From Artocarpus heterophyllus (taxonomy: Eukaryota; Streptophyta; Magnoliopsida; Rosales; Moraceae), in the NCBI GenBank assembly GCA_025403435.1, contig CM046351.1, positions 26,811,730-26,875,729 of the forward strand: DNA of 64,000 nt, given 5' to 3'. Shown here one piece after another: positions 23,502-36,474 of the stretch (positions within the stretch are counted from its first letter, which is position 1; every line of letters begins with the position of its first letter). Below the pieces are notes generated by a model. The model had not been told where the DNA came from, did no database searches, and was given only the letters and a program-made list of their open reading frames with translations. Position numbers and translations under genes: made by a program.

Positions 23502-24125
23502 TGTTAGGGAATTGGGCTCCTCTTAATTCTAAGAACACCAACAATGAATAATGGTAGAAAAGAAAATAAGAAAAGAACACTAAATTTTTATACAGGTTCG
23601 TTCAAATTTAAGACAACGTCCTGTTTCTGCCACTGCAGATTCTACCATGATGAAGGAGATGAATACATATTACAAGAGAAATTTCTTTCACACACTCTCA
23701 ATTTTGTGTTTCCCAAATCTCTCTTAGCTCTCACACACACCCCAATAGCCTCACGCTCAAAATATGCCTCTCTCACAAAATATGAGTCATAATTGCTCTC
23801 TTATTAATAAGCCCTAGCCTTCTTATTTCTATTTATACCCCAAAGAAGAGAGAAAAATCACTACAATTAGAAACCCTAGCAGTTTCCCGTTTTTGGGGCG
23901 TTGGAATTCTGACTTCAGCCTTTTAAATCACATAGAGTAGGTCATGGGCGCCGCGGTGCTTGAATCCAGCGCCGCGGCTCTAGTTTGTCTTTGGGCTGGT
24001 GCTGCGGCACCCGGGTTTTGGCATTGTGGCTCTGCGGTGCCCAATTCTAGCCCAATGGTGCCCAAGCTCTACCTCCTTCCCTCTTTTTTCTTTTGTTAGG
24101 TTGATTTGGCTCCACATCTACAACA
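23502..24125 (-). repeat. Copia-1 5' LTR
   Basis: 624 bp, beginning TGTTAGGG and ending CAACA in plus orientation. It aligns with 9867-10458 with many substitutions and a few indels. Confidence 0.9.
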
Positions 24126-24760
24126 GTTTGGTAGGATGTTTGAGTTATTATTTTTTAATTTGTGTTAGAGCCGTCTTTTTTCTTTTTTATGGTTGTGTAA
24201 AATAATTGATCAGATAAAAATTGTTGTTATTTCCTCTCAATTATTTTCCCCAAAGTTGTATTTGATTTTTTGTGTGAATGTGATGAACAATGATGAAGTT
24301 AGAAACTCTTTTTAGTGGAGGCACTATGTAGGAAAAAAAAAGATATAGTTTATTATCTAATGGATGTATAATTATACTTTTCATTATTAAATAGGTGCAC
24401 AATTATAATTTATTTGTAAAATAAGGACACAACAATATCTTTTACCTATTAAATGAGGGCATAAGTATCATATCTAAAATTTTTGAAAACTTTTGCAAGT
24501 AAAAGTTTAAATTTCAAAAAATAAGTGGGGGCACAACTATACCAGCCCCTTCTACCACGGCGACAAAGAACAAGTATATATATGAAACATCAAAAATAAA
24601 AAATATAGAAAATAAATTAAGATCAATTTCTTGAGATTTCTTATTTAGATGTTTAATTTTATGCATTTAATTATGTAATTAAACTACATTGTTACAAGTA
24701 GTTCAAACCGATTAATGATTGTTGAATAAGAATTTCTCCCATCTTCATTCCGTCTTTCTC
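24126..24760. other. AT-rich stretch with four degenerate subrepeats
   Basis: No gene is seen. Between about 24315 and 24545 four related phrases recur roughly every 40-75 bp (GGTGCACAATTATA, GGACACAACAATAT, GGGCATAAGTATCA, GGGGGCACAACTATA). They may be subterminal repeats of a non-autonomous hAT element, but no terminal repeats or target duplication were found. Confidence 0.4.
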
Positions 24761-25013
24761 TGTTGAGATACTAGGATATTAGCTAATAGCTATAAAAATC
24801 TTTGCAATTATTTTTTTCTACTTCAAGATGATTACACTTGATTATAGCTGCTTGATTATAAGTGATTACATTGTTGTAAGTGACAGATGTGATTGTATAG
24901 TGGTATAGCTTGATTGTGGTGTATTAAATTATATATATTCTCTATATATACTGTATACTTGAAAGATTAAAATAAAATAAAAATATACTATTCATCATCA
25001 GTAATTTTGAAGT
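24761..25013 (+). repeat. Copia-2 5' LTR
   Basis: About 253 bp, beginning TGTTGAGATACT. It aligns with 46684-46893 through the shared phrases TCTTTG.AATTATT and ACTATTCATCATC. The 3' boundary is uncertain by 1-2 bases. Confidence 0.8.
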
Positions 25014-25025
25014 TGGTATCACAGC
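25014..25025 (+). other. Copia-2 primer-binding site
   Basis: TGGTATCACAGC, one mismatch from the iMet tRNA complement, lies directly after the LTR. Confidence 0.85.
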
Positions 25026-25069
25026 ATACCATATGATATTTTTTCCTTTCTATATTTATAATCCAAAAA

Positions 25070-25690
25070 TCCTCAGAAATTGAGTCAAATTCATGAAACC
25101 GCCCAAATTCACAGATTCACCACCAAACATAAACCCTCAAACCTAAACTCATATTCACAAAACCATCATGGCGCCATCGGAATGCCGACCTACCTAGACT
25201 ACCGCCATAACGTTGCGCCAAGACCACCGTCGTATCAGACCATTGCCAAAGTGTACCTAAACCACCATCATGCCCAGTCATCCGCCAGCCTGCTCACACT
25301 GAACCTACCAAATCTCTGTGCCTAGATTTCTCCTTGCCACCGCTGCGTAATCCTGACGGATGGGAAGAGCATCGTCAATTGTCGTGCCCAACTCGCCCGT
25401 CGTGTCCAATCTATGCCCCTCTGCCGCCGTCGTGTCCGATCTTCTACTCATCCCCGAAGTAGCTACGTTGCCAAGCGTTCTAACTGTTTGTGTTCTTATT
25501 TCTTTCATTCACGTTTTCTCTTTACAAATTTGTTTTTTGGGCTTATTTCATTAACCGCTTTTAGTTTCAGGTGCACATATTTATATATATATATATATAA
25601 CAAAACAAAAAACTAAAACAAAAAAAAAAAAATTCAAAAAAGGGCAAAAAGAAAAAAAAAAAAGAGTGAAAAAAAATATTGAGTCATCTG
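25070..25690 (+). other. Unexplained leader segment of copia-2
   Basis: About 600 bp separates the primer-binding site from recognisable Gag. It includes a GC-richer part (25080-25500) with short open frames on both strands, then a (TA)n run (about 25579-25600) and A-rich sequence. No domain is recognised. It could be leader, a decayed Gag start, or a captured host fragment with an A-rich tail. Confidence 0.4.
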
Positions 25691-28600
25691 GGATCAAATC
25701 TATTCCTATTGTAGTTCATTCCGGAGGAGTTTTTAACGCAGGAATCACTCTCACTGAATCCGACCATGACAACTGATCTCTTGATGGAGATGCAGAATAC
25801 TGAAAGGGATAAGATCTCTTATATCTATGGCAAGACTATGCCACCTACAGAATGATAAGAGAAAGGGTATGCAACCATGGTATGCAAAAAATCAAAAAGT
25901 CAAAATATGGCTATTAATATCCATGTCTCCAGAAATTACGAAGCGCTTTTTATGCTTGCCCACTGCACATGAAATTTAAGATGCCTTGTTAAAAGAATTC
26001 TATGATGGCAGTGATGAATTATAAATTTTTACTCTGAACTATAAGGCCTTCACCGCCAAAAAAAAAGAAGAAGAAGAAGAAGAAAGAATACTGTGTTTGT
26101 GTTATGAATAGCTGACTGAAATTTTCCAAGAGTTGGACCATAAGGATTCACATATTCCTCGCTAGATTGAATGAGAATTTTAACCAAATTTGATGAGAGA
26201 TTTTGCGCAGTTAGCCCGCTCCAAACTTGGAGGAGTGTTATTCTTTGATTCGACGAGAACCCGTATATCATATCACCTTAAAAGGGTAGTCTTTAAAATC
26301 TTAAGCTTCTACCATGGTGGCTCAAAACTGGTCTAACCAGAACTTGACTTACGACCCAATAACAATAAAACTACCAATGGTGTCGACAAGTCTACTTACA
26401 AATGTACTCATTGTAATTAAACTGGTCATACCAAAAGTCGTTGTTTCGAGGCAGTGGGATATCCAAAATAGTGGGATCACCATCGATTGAAGAAAAATCT
26501 AAAAAGTACCTCTAATACTGCAACAATTGTCGAAACAAAGACGGTAGATGATGTTGCTGAAAAAGCCTCGGCATTGATAATAGTTGCAAATAATGGTGGT
26601 AACGTTTTAAATATTTCTACACCTGTTAGCAATAGTACATGAAGAATCGATATTGGTGCTACCAATCATATGTAATTTGATTCTAGACAGATCTTGCCAC
26701 TTAGCCCCTCCACACAACTTGTTTCAATCGCCAAAGGAACTTCGACCCTGGTAATTGCGGAATGATCTTTAACTTTTACCAATACTTTAAATTTAGATTC
26801 TATTTTAGTTGTTCCATTTTTAGATTATAACCTTTTGTGGGTCTCTCAAATGACAACAACCTTATCTTGTATTGTAATTTTTTTGCCAGAATTTTGTATG
26901 TCCAAGGACATCCAAACCAAGAAGATGGTTAGTTATGGTATTAGGTGAGGGAAGCTGTATTACTTGGACTTGGTGTCAAACAGTTTTAACAAGTTAGAAC
27001 AAGCTCTAACAATGGATGGCTCTCAGGGGCAGAAAAAGAAAACAGAAATCTGGTTATGGCATCTATGTTTGGCACGTGCTTCCTTTGGATATCTGAAAAA
27101 ATTATTTCCTAGTTTATTTGTAAAAATTTAATTCTTTAGTATTCAACATGATGTGTGTGAACTGATAAAAAACCATCATGCGTCAATTCTATTATATTTG
27201 AATAGAAGTACTTCCTTTTATGCTTATACATTATGATGTCTGGGGTCCGTCCAAAGTCACTACTTTAAGTAGATCACGTTAGTTTGTAACGTTTATTGAC
27301 AATTGTACCAGGATTACATGATTGTGCTTGATAATTGAAAGGTGCAGTGAACTTATAATTATTTCAAAAAATTATTCAAAGTATAATGCAAATATTCAGG
27401 TAAAATGACATAATTGAAATTCAGTATAATGCAAAGATCCAGGTTCTCTGCGGTAACAATGGTGAAGAATATCAAAGTACTAAACTTCAACAGTATTTGG
27501 AAGCACACAGAATAGTCCATCAAACTACATGTTCCAACACACCCTAGCAGAATGAAGTTATAGAGCGTAAAAATCGACACTTGCTGGATGTTGTTCGAGC
27601 TTTATTGTTAGAAGAACATATGTCGTTATCCTACTGGGGAGAGCACTTACTTCTACAACCTATTTATTCAATCGGGTACCCTCTAGCACTATTGATTTCT
27701 AGACACCGTTCCCAAGTCCTCACTGAAGCAGTTGTTGCCCTATCCGTCCCAAATTTACCTCATTGTGTCTTTGGTTGCATAGTATGTGTATACCTCCAAA
27801 AGCATCAATGCAACAAGTCAACTCCTCAAGCATTGTGATGTGTTTTGTTGAGTACGTTACTTGTCAAAAAGGATACCGATATTAATATCCTCCCATGAGA
27901 CGACTGCTTATCACAATGGATGTTGTCTTCTATGAAGACGTCGTATACTTTTCTGTCTGAAATTCAAGAGGAGTACCATAAGGAAATTCAGACTTTAATG
28001 GATGTAGGCAACGTGGATACAAGTGATATAACGTTGGACTCAGTGGTGATGACTTACAAACTAAACCAATAAATTAAGAAATGGGTAATTAAGTGGTATA
28101 ACATTAGATCATAGTGGTGATGAGCACTAATAACAGAAGAAGTAAGTTTGTCTCCAACTTCACCCGAAGTCAAGTTTCTCATTCCACAGATTCAAGATGT
28201 GGCTACCAATCACTTGTTGAAGATGTTCTTGAGCCACACAAAAGACAGTTACTATAGCGACACAACAAAGGCATGCCTAAATCCACATATGAACCTAAGC
28301 TTTCTAGTGAAGTCAAATATCCAAGAGTCATTATATGTCTAACCATCATTTGTTAGAATCAAACGTGTCATGTGTAAATCAATTATTTACTGTATCTATT
28401 CCTAACAATGAGCAGGAAGTTTTAGCTAACCCACCCTAGGTGGAAAAAAGCTATGTATGAGGAGATGAAATCCTTGTAGATGAATAAAACTTGGGAACTT
28501 GTCGATCTTTTAGAAGGAAAAAAACCAGTTGGATATCGATGGATTTACACTGTGAAGTATGAAGTTGATGGCATAATTGAACGCTTTAAAGTTAGACTGT

Positions 28601-28861
28601 TGGCAAAAGGATACACTCAAACCTATTAGATCGACTACACTAAGACATTTGCATCTATACCCAAAATCAACACAATTTGTGTCCTGCTATCTTTTGCTAT
28701 GAACTTGGATTTTCCATTACAACTATTCGATGTAAAAAATGTTTTTCTGCATGGTGAATTATCTGAAGAAGTCTATGTAGATTTCCTACAAAGGTACATG
28801 ATACCTGAAAGACATAGTTGGAAGGTTCATTGGCTAAAGAAATCATTGTATGGGATGAAGC
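25690..28861 (+). pseudogene. Copia-2 gag-protease-integrase-RT start (dead)
   Basis: Gag remains at about 25690-26300, broken by stops. The zinc-knuckle region lies near 26400-26455 (CTHCN, stop, TGHTKSRC). A protease-like stretch RIDIGATNHM sits near 26650. The pre-integrase and integrase region is at 27050-27840 ('KTEIWLWHLCLARASFGYLKK' read across one frame, then HDVCELIKNHHAS). RT begins near 28490 ('GYRWIYTVKYEVDGIIERF') and runs to 'SLYGMK', where the solo LTR interrupts it. Dozens of stops and shifts show long decay. Likeness to RE1-type elements is by overall pattern. Confidence 0.85.
28857..28861. repeat. Target-site duplication GAAGC (left)
   Basis: Identical to 32847-32851; the copia-2 RT reading resumes after it. 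Confidence 0.9.
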
Positions 28862-31800
28862 AGTAACACCCAAGAATTTCTAATGCATTAAAAATGCATT
28901 AAGTTAAGGATTATATTAAGACAAAAAATACAGTTTAAGAAAAAATATTGTATAATAACATAAAAAATTATACAATATTAGAATAAAACAGTGTAAGAAA
29001 GTATACTAATAAAGTTATATAGTATAAAAATTACACTGTAAAGGTAATGCAGTTTAAGAATTGGAGTGTTTAAGTTAAAGCAATGCAAAAATAATATTGT
29101 TTAGAGAATATTGATGGATAAGACATGTTATGTTTGGCCTCCAAAAATAAACCAAAGGCAAGTAAAATATTTTATACAGTCTAGGAATATGTTTTTGCAC
29201 TAATTTTACCACAACAGTATAGGGAAAATACTGTTTGGTGAAAAATTACACAGTGTAAATTTTTGAGGGCCCACCAAGTGGACACCCACTAAGATTTCAT
29301 TGGGCCACATGCCTTGAAAGGTGGCCCAATCACATTAGGCCACATTAGTAAACCAATGGCTTACTTGGTAAGTCACCTTAAAGGATAAGCATGCATTATA
29401 TGTGATTTTAGCCCAATTTTTTCACTTCTCCTTCTTCAACCCACGGCAGCTATTGTTGGAGCTTTTCAAAAATTTTCTCAACCCAATTCTTTGCCAAAAT
29501 AACCCCAATTAAGTTCAAGAGGCAAAGTTCAAGGAACTTCAACAAGTTTTAAGGTCAAAACCTTAACTTTTTTGAAGGTTTCTTATGGTTTTTCTTGGGT
29601 TAAGGAGGGAAAGTTAATTCAAAGCATTTTTATGTGAGAAATAATTAGGAAAAAGGTTTTAAAAGAGCTCTTGGAGGGTTAGAAGCACAGAGCTTTATTT
29701 GGGTAAGATTGATTCTTTAAATTTAAAGTTTAGTGATTTTGTTTTGATTTTTGTTATTTCAAAAATCATGTGGGTTTTCAAGCAAAGCTTTGATTAAATT
29801 CCATGGGGATATGATTTATGGCATGAGGGTATGGTTGATATTAAAGTTTGAATGTGCAAAATGGTAGTTTATGCAAAAAGGGTATTTTTTTTAATTTTAA
29901 TGTTAGTTTTGCAAAATTGATGAGTGGGCATGAAAATGATTGAAACAAGGGTTGGAACTGCTCTTGCAGGGGTAGAGATGCTGATTAAAAATAGATTTTT
30001 ACAAAAATGTCCCAAGGACTAAATTGAAAGAAAAAGTTTCTTCAAGGCAGAATTGAAAAATGCCCAAAAATGCCCTTGTACAGTAGGAATTTTGAAAAAG
30101 TTACAACACAAAAGTTGTAAATCTCGACTAAACTGTTAGACAATGCAGATAGTTCATCGAAAATCTCAACCGTTTGTGAGATTTTAATTTTACAATAATT
30201 TGTTAAGATTGGAAAAAATTTTAAAAGGGTAAAAATGTCATTTTTCCAAAGGATTTTGAATATGGTACTTTGAGCAAAAATGTTCCTTATGAAAAATGGG
30301 GACTAATGGTTTAAAAAGATTATTTTTAGTTCTGGGGACAAAAATGTAAATATTTTTGTATTTCGGGCCAAAACTATGAAATGGTGTGAAAATTGGGTTT
30401 TTAGTTAGGAAAGTTGGTTCCCTACACTACTGTAGGTAGTAAGTACTATAGATACTAAGTTTTTGAGGAAATTAAAGATTAGTTAAGGAAATAATGGAGG
30501 AAAAAGAGTTAAGGGCAGAATGATCATTTCATGAAAAATGGTCAAAACAGACTCAAAACACCCGATGTCAGGAAACGCTCCTTAGTGGGGATTTTTCTGT
30601 ATTATGTAGGTAATGAAATATTAAAGTTAAGCAATGAGTTTTATTAAGTTAAGAAATGGACAAAAACCTATTAGGGGTAAAATCGTCATTATCAAAGTAA
30701 ACGGCTAAAACGGAGTTGAACACTCCGAATTAGCATAACGTTCTTAGACGGAAAATGTTCCGTAATACATTAAGTAACGTAACTATCACATGTGACGAAA
30801 GATTTAATATGAGATGTTCAAGTAAATGAATGGTAACCCGATGGGTTACAAAATTAAGGAAAGGAAAGGGGAAACCGATAGGGTACCAAGTTAAGTTAAG
30901 AAGGAATGAATGTTTAAGGTTTAAGTTAAATTATCAATCCAGTGGATTGATAACAAAGAAAGTTAACTAATTAGTCGGGTGTCATATGATCAAGACACGG
31001 AAGCCGACTAATGGAAGGAAAAGGAAAAGGAACAGAATAGAGAACGCTAGAGCGTAGTCCGGGTCAGTTTCAAACTTCACCTATAGCATGAAGTAAATAA
31101 TTTTTAAATATTTATGTATACGTTTATAAATGAGTTTGCAATTATTATGCAAGTTTCTTTTAAAGTATGTTTACATTTATTATGCAAAAAGTTTTAAAGA
31201 TTCAAAGCAAGATTTGCAATGAATTTGCAACTGTTATGTTTAAAGTCTATTTGCATATTGATATGTATAATATTTTTAGAAGAAGTTCAAATTATGATTT
31301 TTAAAGTATTTAAAGTATGTTTTGTATTTTGATAATGCATAATATTTTATAGCTTTAGTTATAAGTTTTATGATGCGTTTGTTATGCAACAAGTTGTATT
31401 TGTTATGCAATAAGTTTCAAAATAAAAGTTATGATTTGCAAGATGTGATTGTGTTATATGATGCATTTGTTATGCAATAAGTTTCAGAGTACAAATTATG
31501 ATTTGCAAAATGTGTTTACATTTTATGTTGCATTTGTTAAGCAATAAGTTGCATTTGTTATGCAATAGATTTTACAGTACAAGCTATGAATTGTAAGTGT
31601 GTTTGCATATGATGTGATTGCATTTGATATGCTCACTAAAGTTAATAAAAAGGTAACGTAAAGATAAAAAGAAAGTATCATACCAGCCTCCTTGTTGTGA
31701 AGTAATGAAAGTAAAGTTAAAGTTTGACCTCCTAGATGTGAGGTATATGACCTCAAAGTTCGATGGTCTTAAGTTTTCCACAAGGGAAGCACCACATTTA

Positions 31801-32846
31801 TGATCTCATGATTAAAGATGTTGGTACGAATACTAAAGGTTGTAAGATAAAGAAAGTTAAGGAACAAAGAGTAGAAAGTTAAAGTAAGATAAGGAAAGAT
31901 AAGGAACAAGGATAGAAAGTTAAGTAAAATAAGAAAAGCTAAGGAGTAAAGAAAGAAAGTTAAAATAAGAAAAGAATGTTCATAAAATGCTCATAATTGA
32001 GCATAAATAGAAACATCCGTTTTGATTTTATTGGTTTTCATTGTTATAAAACATTTATATGCTATGGAAAACATTCTAAGGAATGTTTTTTATTAAGTGT
32101 TCATGAAAACATAAATGACATTTATGAAGAGCAATTTGAGGATTGTTTTATGTTAAATATTTTATGAAAAGCGTTTATGAAAAACGTTACAGAAATGCTT
32201 TATGAAAGCGTTTATAAAAAACGTTTTAGAAATGTTTTATGAAAAATGTTTTAAGAAAAAGGTTTTCATGAGAAAAGTTTCTAAAGCATGTTTTAAATGA
32301 TTTGTGAGAATATGTTTGAACTTACTAAGCGAAAGCTCATAAAAAGTTTGTTCATTCTGTAGGTAGTTTTATGGGCGACCAGTAGGACCCGTTAGAAGAG
32401 TTGGGTGCTGCGAAGGACGGATGCAAGGATTTGGGTATGGATACCACTACAGTAAGTTTCTGCTCTTTAAAATAAGTAGTTTCCACTATTTAATATAGTG
32501 TTTTTAAAGTTTTAAGAAAAACAAAGTTTGAAAAAATGTTTCTAAGTTTTAAGATACAGTTTATGAATTGTTTAATATAATTACAAAGTTAAGTTTTAAG
32601 TTATGTTTTAATAAATGTTTCATATTAAGTTTTAAGAAAAGATTTGAAATGATTTTAAGGGCAAGTGTTGAGCGAGGTCTCAACTAAATTTGCGACAGAA
32701 GTCGCAATAGTTTGTAAGTATGTTTTAAAGAACATCTAAAGAAAAAAAAATTATTTTTGTATTTTTCTTATTAAGTAAGTAAGATTAATGTTAGAGAACG
32801 ATGTTTAAGAAAGTAAAGTGACTGCCCGAAAAGACAGGTCGTCACA
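28862..32846 (+). repeat. Solo LTR of about 4 kb in copia-2
   Basis: A 3985-bp non-coding insertion is flanked by GAAGC on both sides and interrupts the RT between 'YGMK' and the following codons. It begins AGTAACACCC, where TGTAACACCC is expected, and ends GTCGTCACA, the terminal pattern of Tekay-like LTRs. A CT-rich leader-like tract lies near 29410-29450. No coding domain was found in any frame, so it is a solo LTR left by LTR-LTR recombination. The first base of the canonical TG appears changed to A. Confidence 0.85.
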
Positions 32847-32851
32847 GAAGC
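32847..32851. repeat. Target-site duplication GAAGC (right)
   Basis: Identical to 28857-28861. Confidence 0.9.
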
Positions 32852-33895
32852 AATCTCTGAGAGTATAGTTTGGAAGGTTCACAAAATGTATGATAGCCTT
32901 TAGCTACCATCAGAGCAATTCAGATCATACTTTATTCCTCAAAAGACAACAAAATAAGATCACTGTACTCATTTATATACAGATGAAAGGGAGGAAATGA
33001 TCCTAAAGAAAGGAAGGCTCTATAGAATTACTTGTCCAAATAGTTTGAAATGAAAGATCTAGGCCCTCTAAAATATTTACTTGGAATTAAAGTATCTTGA
33101 TCTAATAAAGGAATACTTTTGTCTCAAAGAAAATATGCCTTAGATTTGTTACAAGAGACTAGTATGTCAGCATATTAACCAGCTGATATACTAGTAGAAA
33201 AAGGACTAAAGTTATGTGTTAAGTCCAACCAGGCACCAACCGACAAGGAAGACATCAAAGACTTGTAGAGAGATTGATGTACTTAGCATATACAAGATCA
33301 GACTTGGCTTATGCATTGAGTGTTATTAGCCAGTTTATGCATAATCCTAGAAAGTAACATAAGAATGCAGTTATGCGCATTTTGAATCTGCATTTGGAAA
33401 AGGAATTTTGTCTACTAAAAACTCAAATTATCGAAGCATAAATGCATATATTGATGCCAACAATATTATAGCCGTGGATAATAGGCGATTTACTTCTGGT
33501 CGTTTTACCTATAGAGATAATCTTGTGACATGGAGAAGCAAGAAACAAAACGTTGTTGCTCGCTCAAGTGCAAGGCTGAATTCAAAGATATGGCACTTTG
33601 ACTTTGTGGGACGTTATGGCTAAGACATCTTTTACAGGATTTAGGTTATTAATCTAGGCAATCAATTTAACTATTTTATAATAATAAAGCAACATGTAAG
33701 ATTGCTTATAATACAGTACAACATAATTGTACAAATTATATCAAAGTGGACAGATTTTTTATTAAGAAGAAGTTAGACAAAAAGATTGTAGAACTACCTA
33801 AGATTCAATCAAAGGATCAGTTGGCCGACACCTTCACCAAAATAGTCTGAAATCAAATGTTCTCAAAGTGAAGAGACAAGTTGTCCATGTGTGAC
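32852..33895 (+). pseudogene. Copia-2 RT end and RNase H (dead)
   Basis: RT resumes after the solo LTR (about 32852-33200; 'EMKDLGPLKYLLGIKVS' can be read with the frame broken). RNase H is clearest at 33430-33620 ('AYIDANNIIAVDNRRFTSG' and 'LVTWRSKKQNVVARSSA'). The last coding stretch (about 33740-33895, near 'DQLADTFTKIV') runs into the hAT insertion; the final codons and purine tract are at 46659-46683. No intact catalytic YVDD was found. Confidence 0.8.
33888..33895. repeat. hAT 8-bp target duplication (left)
   Basis: TGTGTGAC here corresponds to TGTGTGAT at 46651-46658 (7 of 8), the length expected for hAT transposition. Confidence 0.8.
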
Positions 33896-34792
33896 CAGGC
33901 ACGAATTTACAGTGGGGCCAGTGATGTCACGCATCCCACTAAGTAAAAAATATTACTTTTATATTATTTTTTTAATCAGTGCCCTTACTCATTCTAATCC
34001 CATCACATCCTTTATATATTTAAAGTTTTTATATCGATCCCTGACATCGCATTCCCCTGTATATTATAATCAGCTTTCTTCACGTCAAATATAACACTTA
34101 TTTTTTCAATTTCTCTTGTTTTGGTCAGAAAACAAATGGCAGTATTTTTACTTGCATTCTTTAAAAAAAAAACAAAAACAAAACAAAAACAAAAATTTCA
34201 TTTTATATGTATCTCTCTATAATGTTTATATATATTTCAATATTTTGTTGTACAAACCTCCCTTTTTAATTTTTTGATCTAGAACAGGACATCATCTAAA
34301 CACTTTCTAAAAAATATCAACTGATTGACACTCTTTCCTTTTCTTCTTCTTCTTCTTTTTTTTTTAATAATTCTTTTAGTGTACGCCGAATTTTCTTCAC
34401 CGTCTCTCCATATACTGATCATTATTATTATTTTTTTTTCACACTCTTCCAGCCTCACGTCTTCATCGTTCTTCCCCCTCTCTTTACTTCTTAAAATTTC
34501 TTGTTCTTCCATTATTACCATCAAAAACAATATTCCTCCTCAAACATTATGAACTTTTTTTTGGACAATAATAGCATATTCAAAAAGTTTGACAACAAGA
34601 AATCAGTGAATAAATGTATCTTAATTCATGTGTATCGTATTAGTTGACAATTTAGAAATTTATGTCTTTTTTTTTTGAAGATCAACGACTATGATTGATT
34701 GTTTGTTTTTTAAATATTCCTGACATCATATTAGAATAAATAAAATAAATGAATAGTTGTGCTATTTTTTTTTTAAATGAACAGTTATAGAG

Positions 34793-34873
34793 AAGTGTTT
34801 TAAAAGAAAATTAGGGTCACCAATCCCAGAAGGAAAAAGTGATGGTAAATATAAAATCAAGTAGTGAAACTAT
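34793..34873 (+). pseudogene. hAT transposase, N-terminal piece
   Basis: Short coding stretches ('CFKRKLGSPIPEGKSDG', then after a frameshift 'VNIKSSSETI') lead up to the copia-3 insertion. Across it the reading continues with 'NPKNLPTDPG' at 44545. Assigned mainly by continuity with the downstream part. Confidence 0.55.
34869..34873. repeat. Target-site duplication ACTAT (left)
   Basis: Identical to 44540-44544, flanking copia-3. Confidence 0.95.
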
Positions 34874-36311
34874 TGTTAGACATGTATGCCCTAAGTAGTA
34901 AAAATATAATAAGTTTTTGGAGATATTTTTATCAATAAAGAATTTATTTATTATTAACATACCAAATCTTGTCCTCTTTACGTTCATATTGTTAAATGTA
35001 TGTTAAGCAAACAATAGTCTGAGACTGTCGGTCTAAACCTTAAAGAATTGGGCATATGATGGACAGATTATGCAAAAGATACGATTCTTAAGGTGATGGT
35101 CTAAATCATAAGATTCGCAACTGAGGGAATAAAGTTGGGCGCATTAATCATGTAAAGATTTTTATATTGTCTATATCTCTTTTGCGAGATAGTTTGTCTT
35201 GACCATCGGAGGTGGACTCCATGAATAGAAACATTGGCACGTTGTTCTAGGTGACGATATGTTGGATCGGGACATAAAGTGAATAGATTTAAATTAATTA
35301 TTTTGTCTTGGCAAATGATTCACTTTAGACAATCATTTGTATTGTATCTTAATCCTAAGATTAATAGTGGGCCCGTTGTCTTGACTTGTGTCTTTTGATA
35401 TACCAAAGGGTGACACCCATATCTTAATAGTGGTATGCATGCCGGTACGTTGGAAGCATAACTCTTGATAGTATAGACTTATTATTCATAGATATGGAAT
35501 TTATAGCTCCTCTTTAGGAGTAATGATATCCTCTTATATGCGTTATCTTGTAATTGAAAAACTGGAGCGCTCAACCATTTGGATACATAGGTGTAACTGA
35601 ATGGTATACTGTCTTTGGATAGTAAGTTTTCCGATGGTGAGATAATGGAACATTAGATACAAATAATCAGGAAGGTAAGACAGAACTTGTCCTTAAGCCG
35701 ATTATAGATAATCATATGGGGATACAATACACTATGATATGTCATGAAGACTTCGCTATATGAGCTTTGTAATTCTATATAGCTTGGGAGTGCAGCTCCA
35801 AGCTTTTAGTGGAGTAGCGTTGGAGTTGATAATTATGAAATGTATATCTAGGATATTGGGTTTTATAGTTATTGGGAGCTTGAACTATATAGGTCCATTT
35901 GGTCCCCTCTGCTAGCTCACAACATCCTGTAACGATACGACGTACTTTTCGAATAATTGGTAACTTATATCAAATTTATCAAATTGGTTAAAATTTAGAA
36001 GAATCAGATAATTCATGTCTATTTATTGGTTGAATTAATTTTGTGATAAAATTGATTCAAGATAAACTTGTTGAATTATTGGGATTGGATAATTCTTGTT
36101 TGTTTATCGGTTGATTTAATTTTGGATAAATTAGATCAAGATAAACTTGTAGAATTATTGAAAATTCATTTATTTTCGTAGAGATTATCTAGATAAAGTT
36201 GTTTTAATCAGATAGCTTCTCTATTGGGTTATTTGAGTTAAAACTAAGACTTTATCATATAGAATCTCGGGTGAAAAATAAAAGATTCGCTGAGATCTTT
36301 ATTCGGCAGTT

Positions 36312-36362
36312 TGGCCTGCCGATCCACGTGTTCGGCCTACCTATCATCCTGATCGGTCTATC
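36312..36362 (+). repeat. Three-unit word array in copia-3 5' LTR
   Basis: Words TGGCCTGCC, CGGCCTACC and CGGTCTATC start at 36312, 36333 and 36354, exactly 21 bp apart, about 105 bp upstream of the TATA box. The 3' LTR has four. Confidence 0.8.
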
Positions 36363-36466
36363 GATGAGCGAAGGATAAGATCACGCTTTTTTACGCGGAT
36401 CTTATCAAATATTGATCCAAATTTTTGAGACCTAATCTGATAAGGACTAACCCTAGACCCAACCTC

Positions 36467-36474
36467 TATAAATA
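36467..36474 (+). promoter_or_regulatory. Copia-3 TATA box
   Basis: TATAAATA in the 5' LTR, conserved in the 2285-3105 copy (2709-2716) but changed to CATAAATA in the 3' LTR (44140-44147). Confidence 0.65.

Larger units (their letters stand above)
9867..24125 (-). mobile_element. Copia-1: Tnt1/Tork-like Ty1/copia retrotransposon, split by a Tekay element
   Basis: Related LTRs at 9867-10458 and 23502-24125 bound gag, protease, integrase, RT and RNase H on the minus strand, in copia order. Flanks are ATTTG (9862-9866) and GTTTG (24126-24130), a 5-bp duplication with one mismatch. Without the nested element (12982-22047 plus one 5-bp duplication) its length is about 5.2 kb, normal for copia. 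By eye the LTRs differ at well over 10% of positions with indels, so it is old. It is non-autonomous. The Tnt1/Tork assignment rests on the look of Gag and the protease-integrase region. Confidence 0.9.

Noticed and set aside
34279..34552. Complementary open frames on both strands
   Set aside because: Produced by TTC/GAA-rich simple sequence inside the hAT 5' region.
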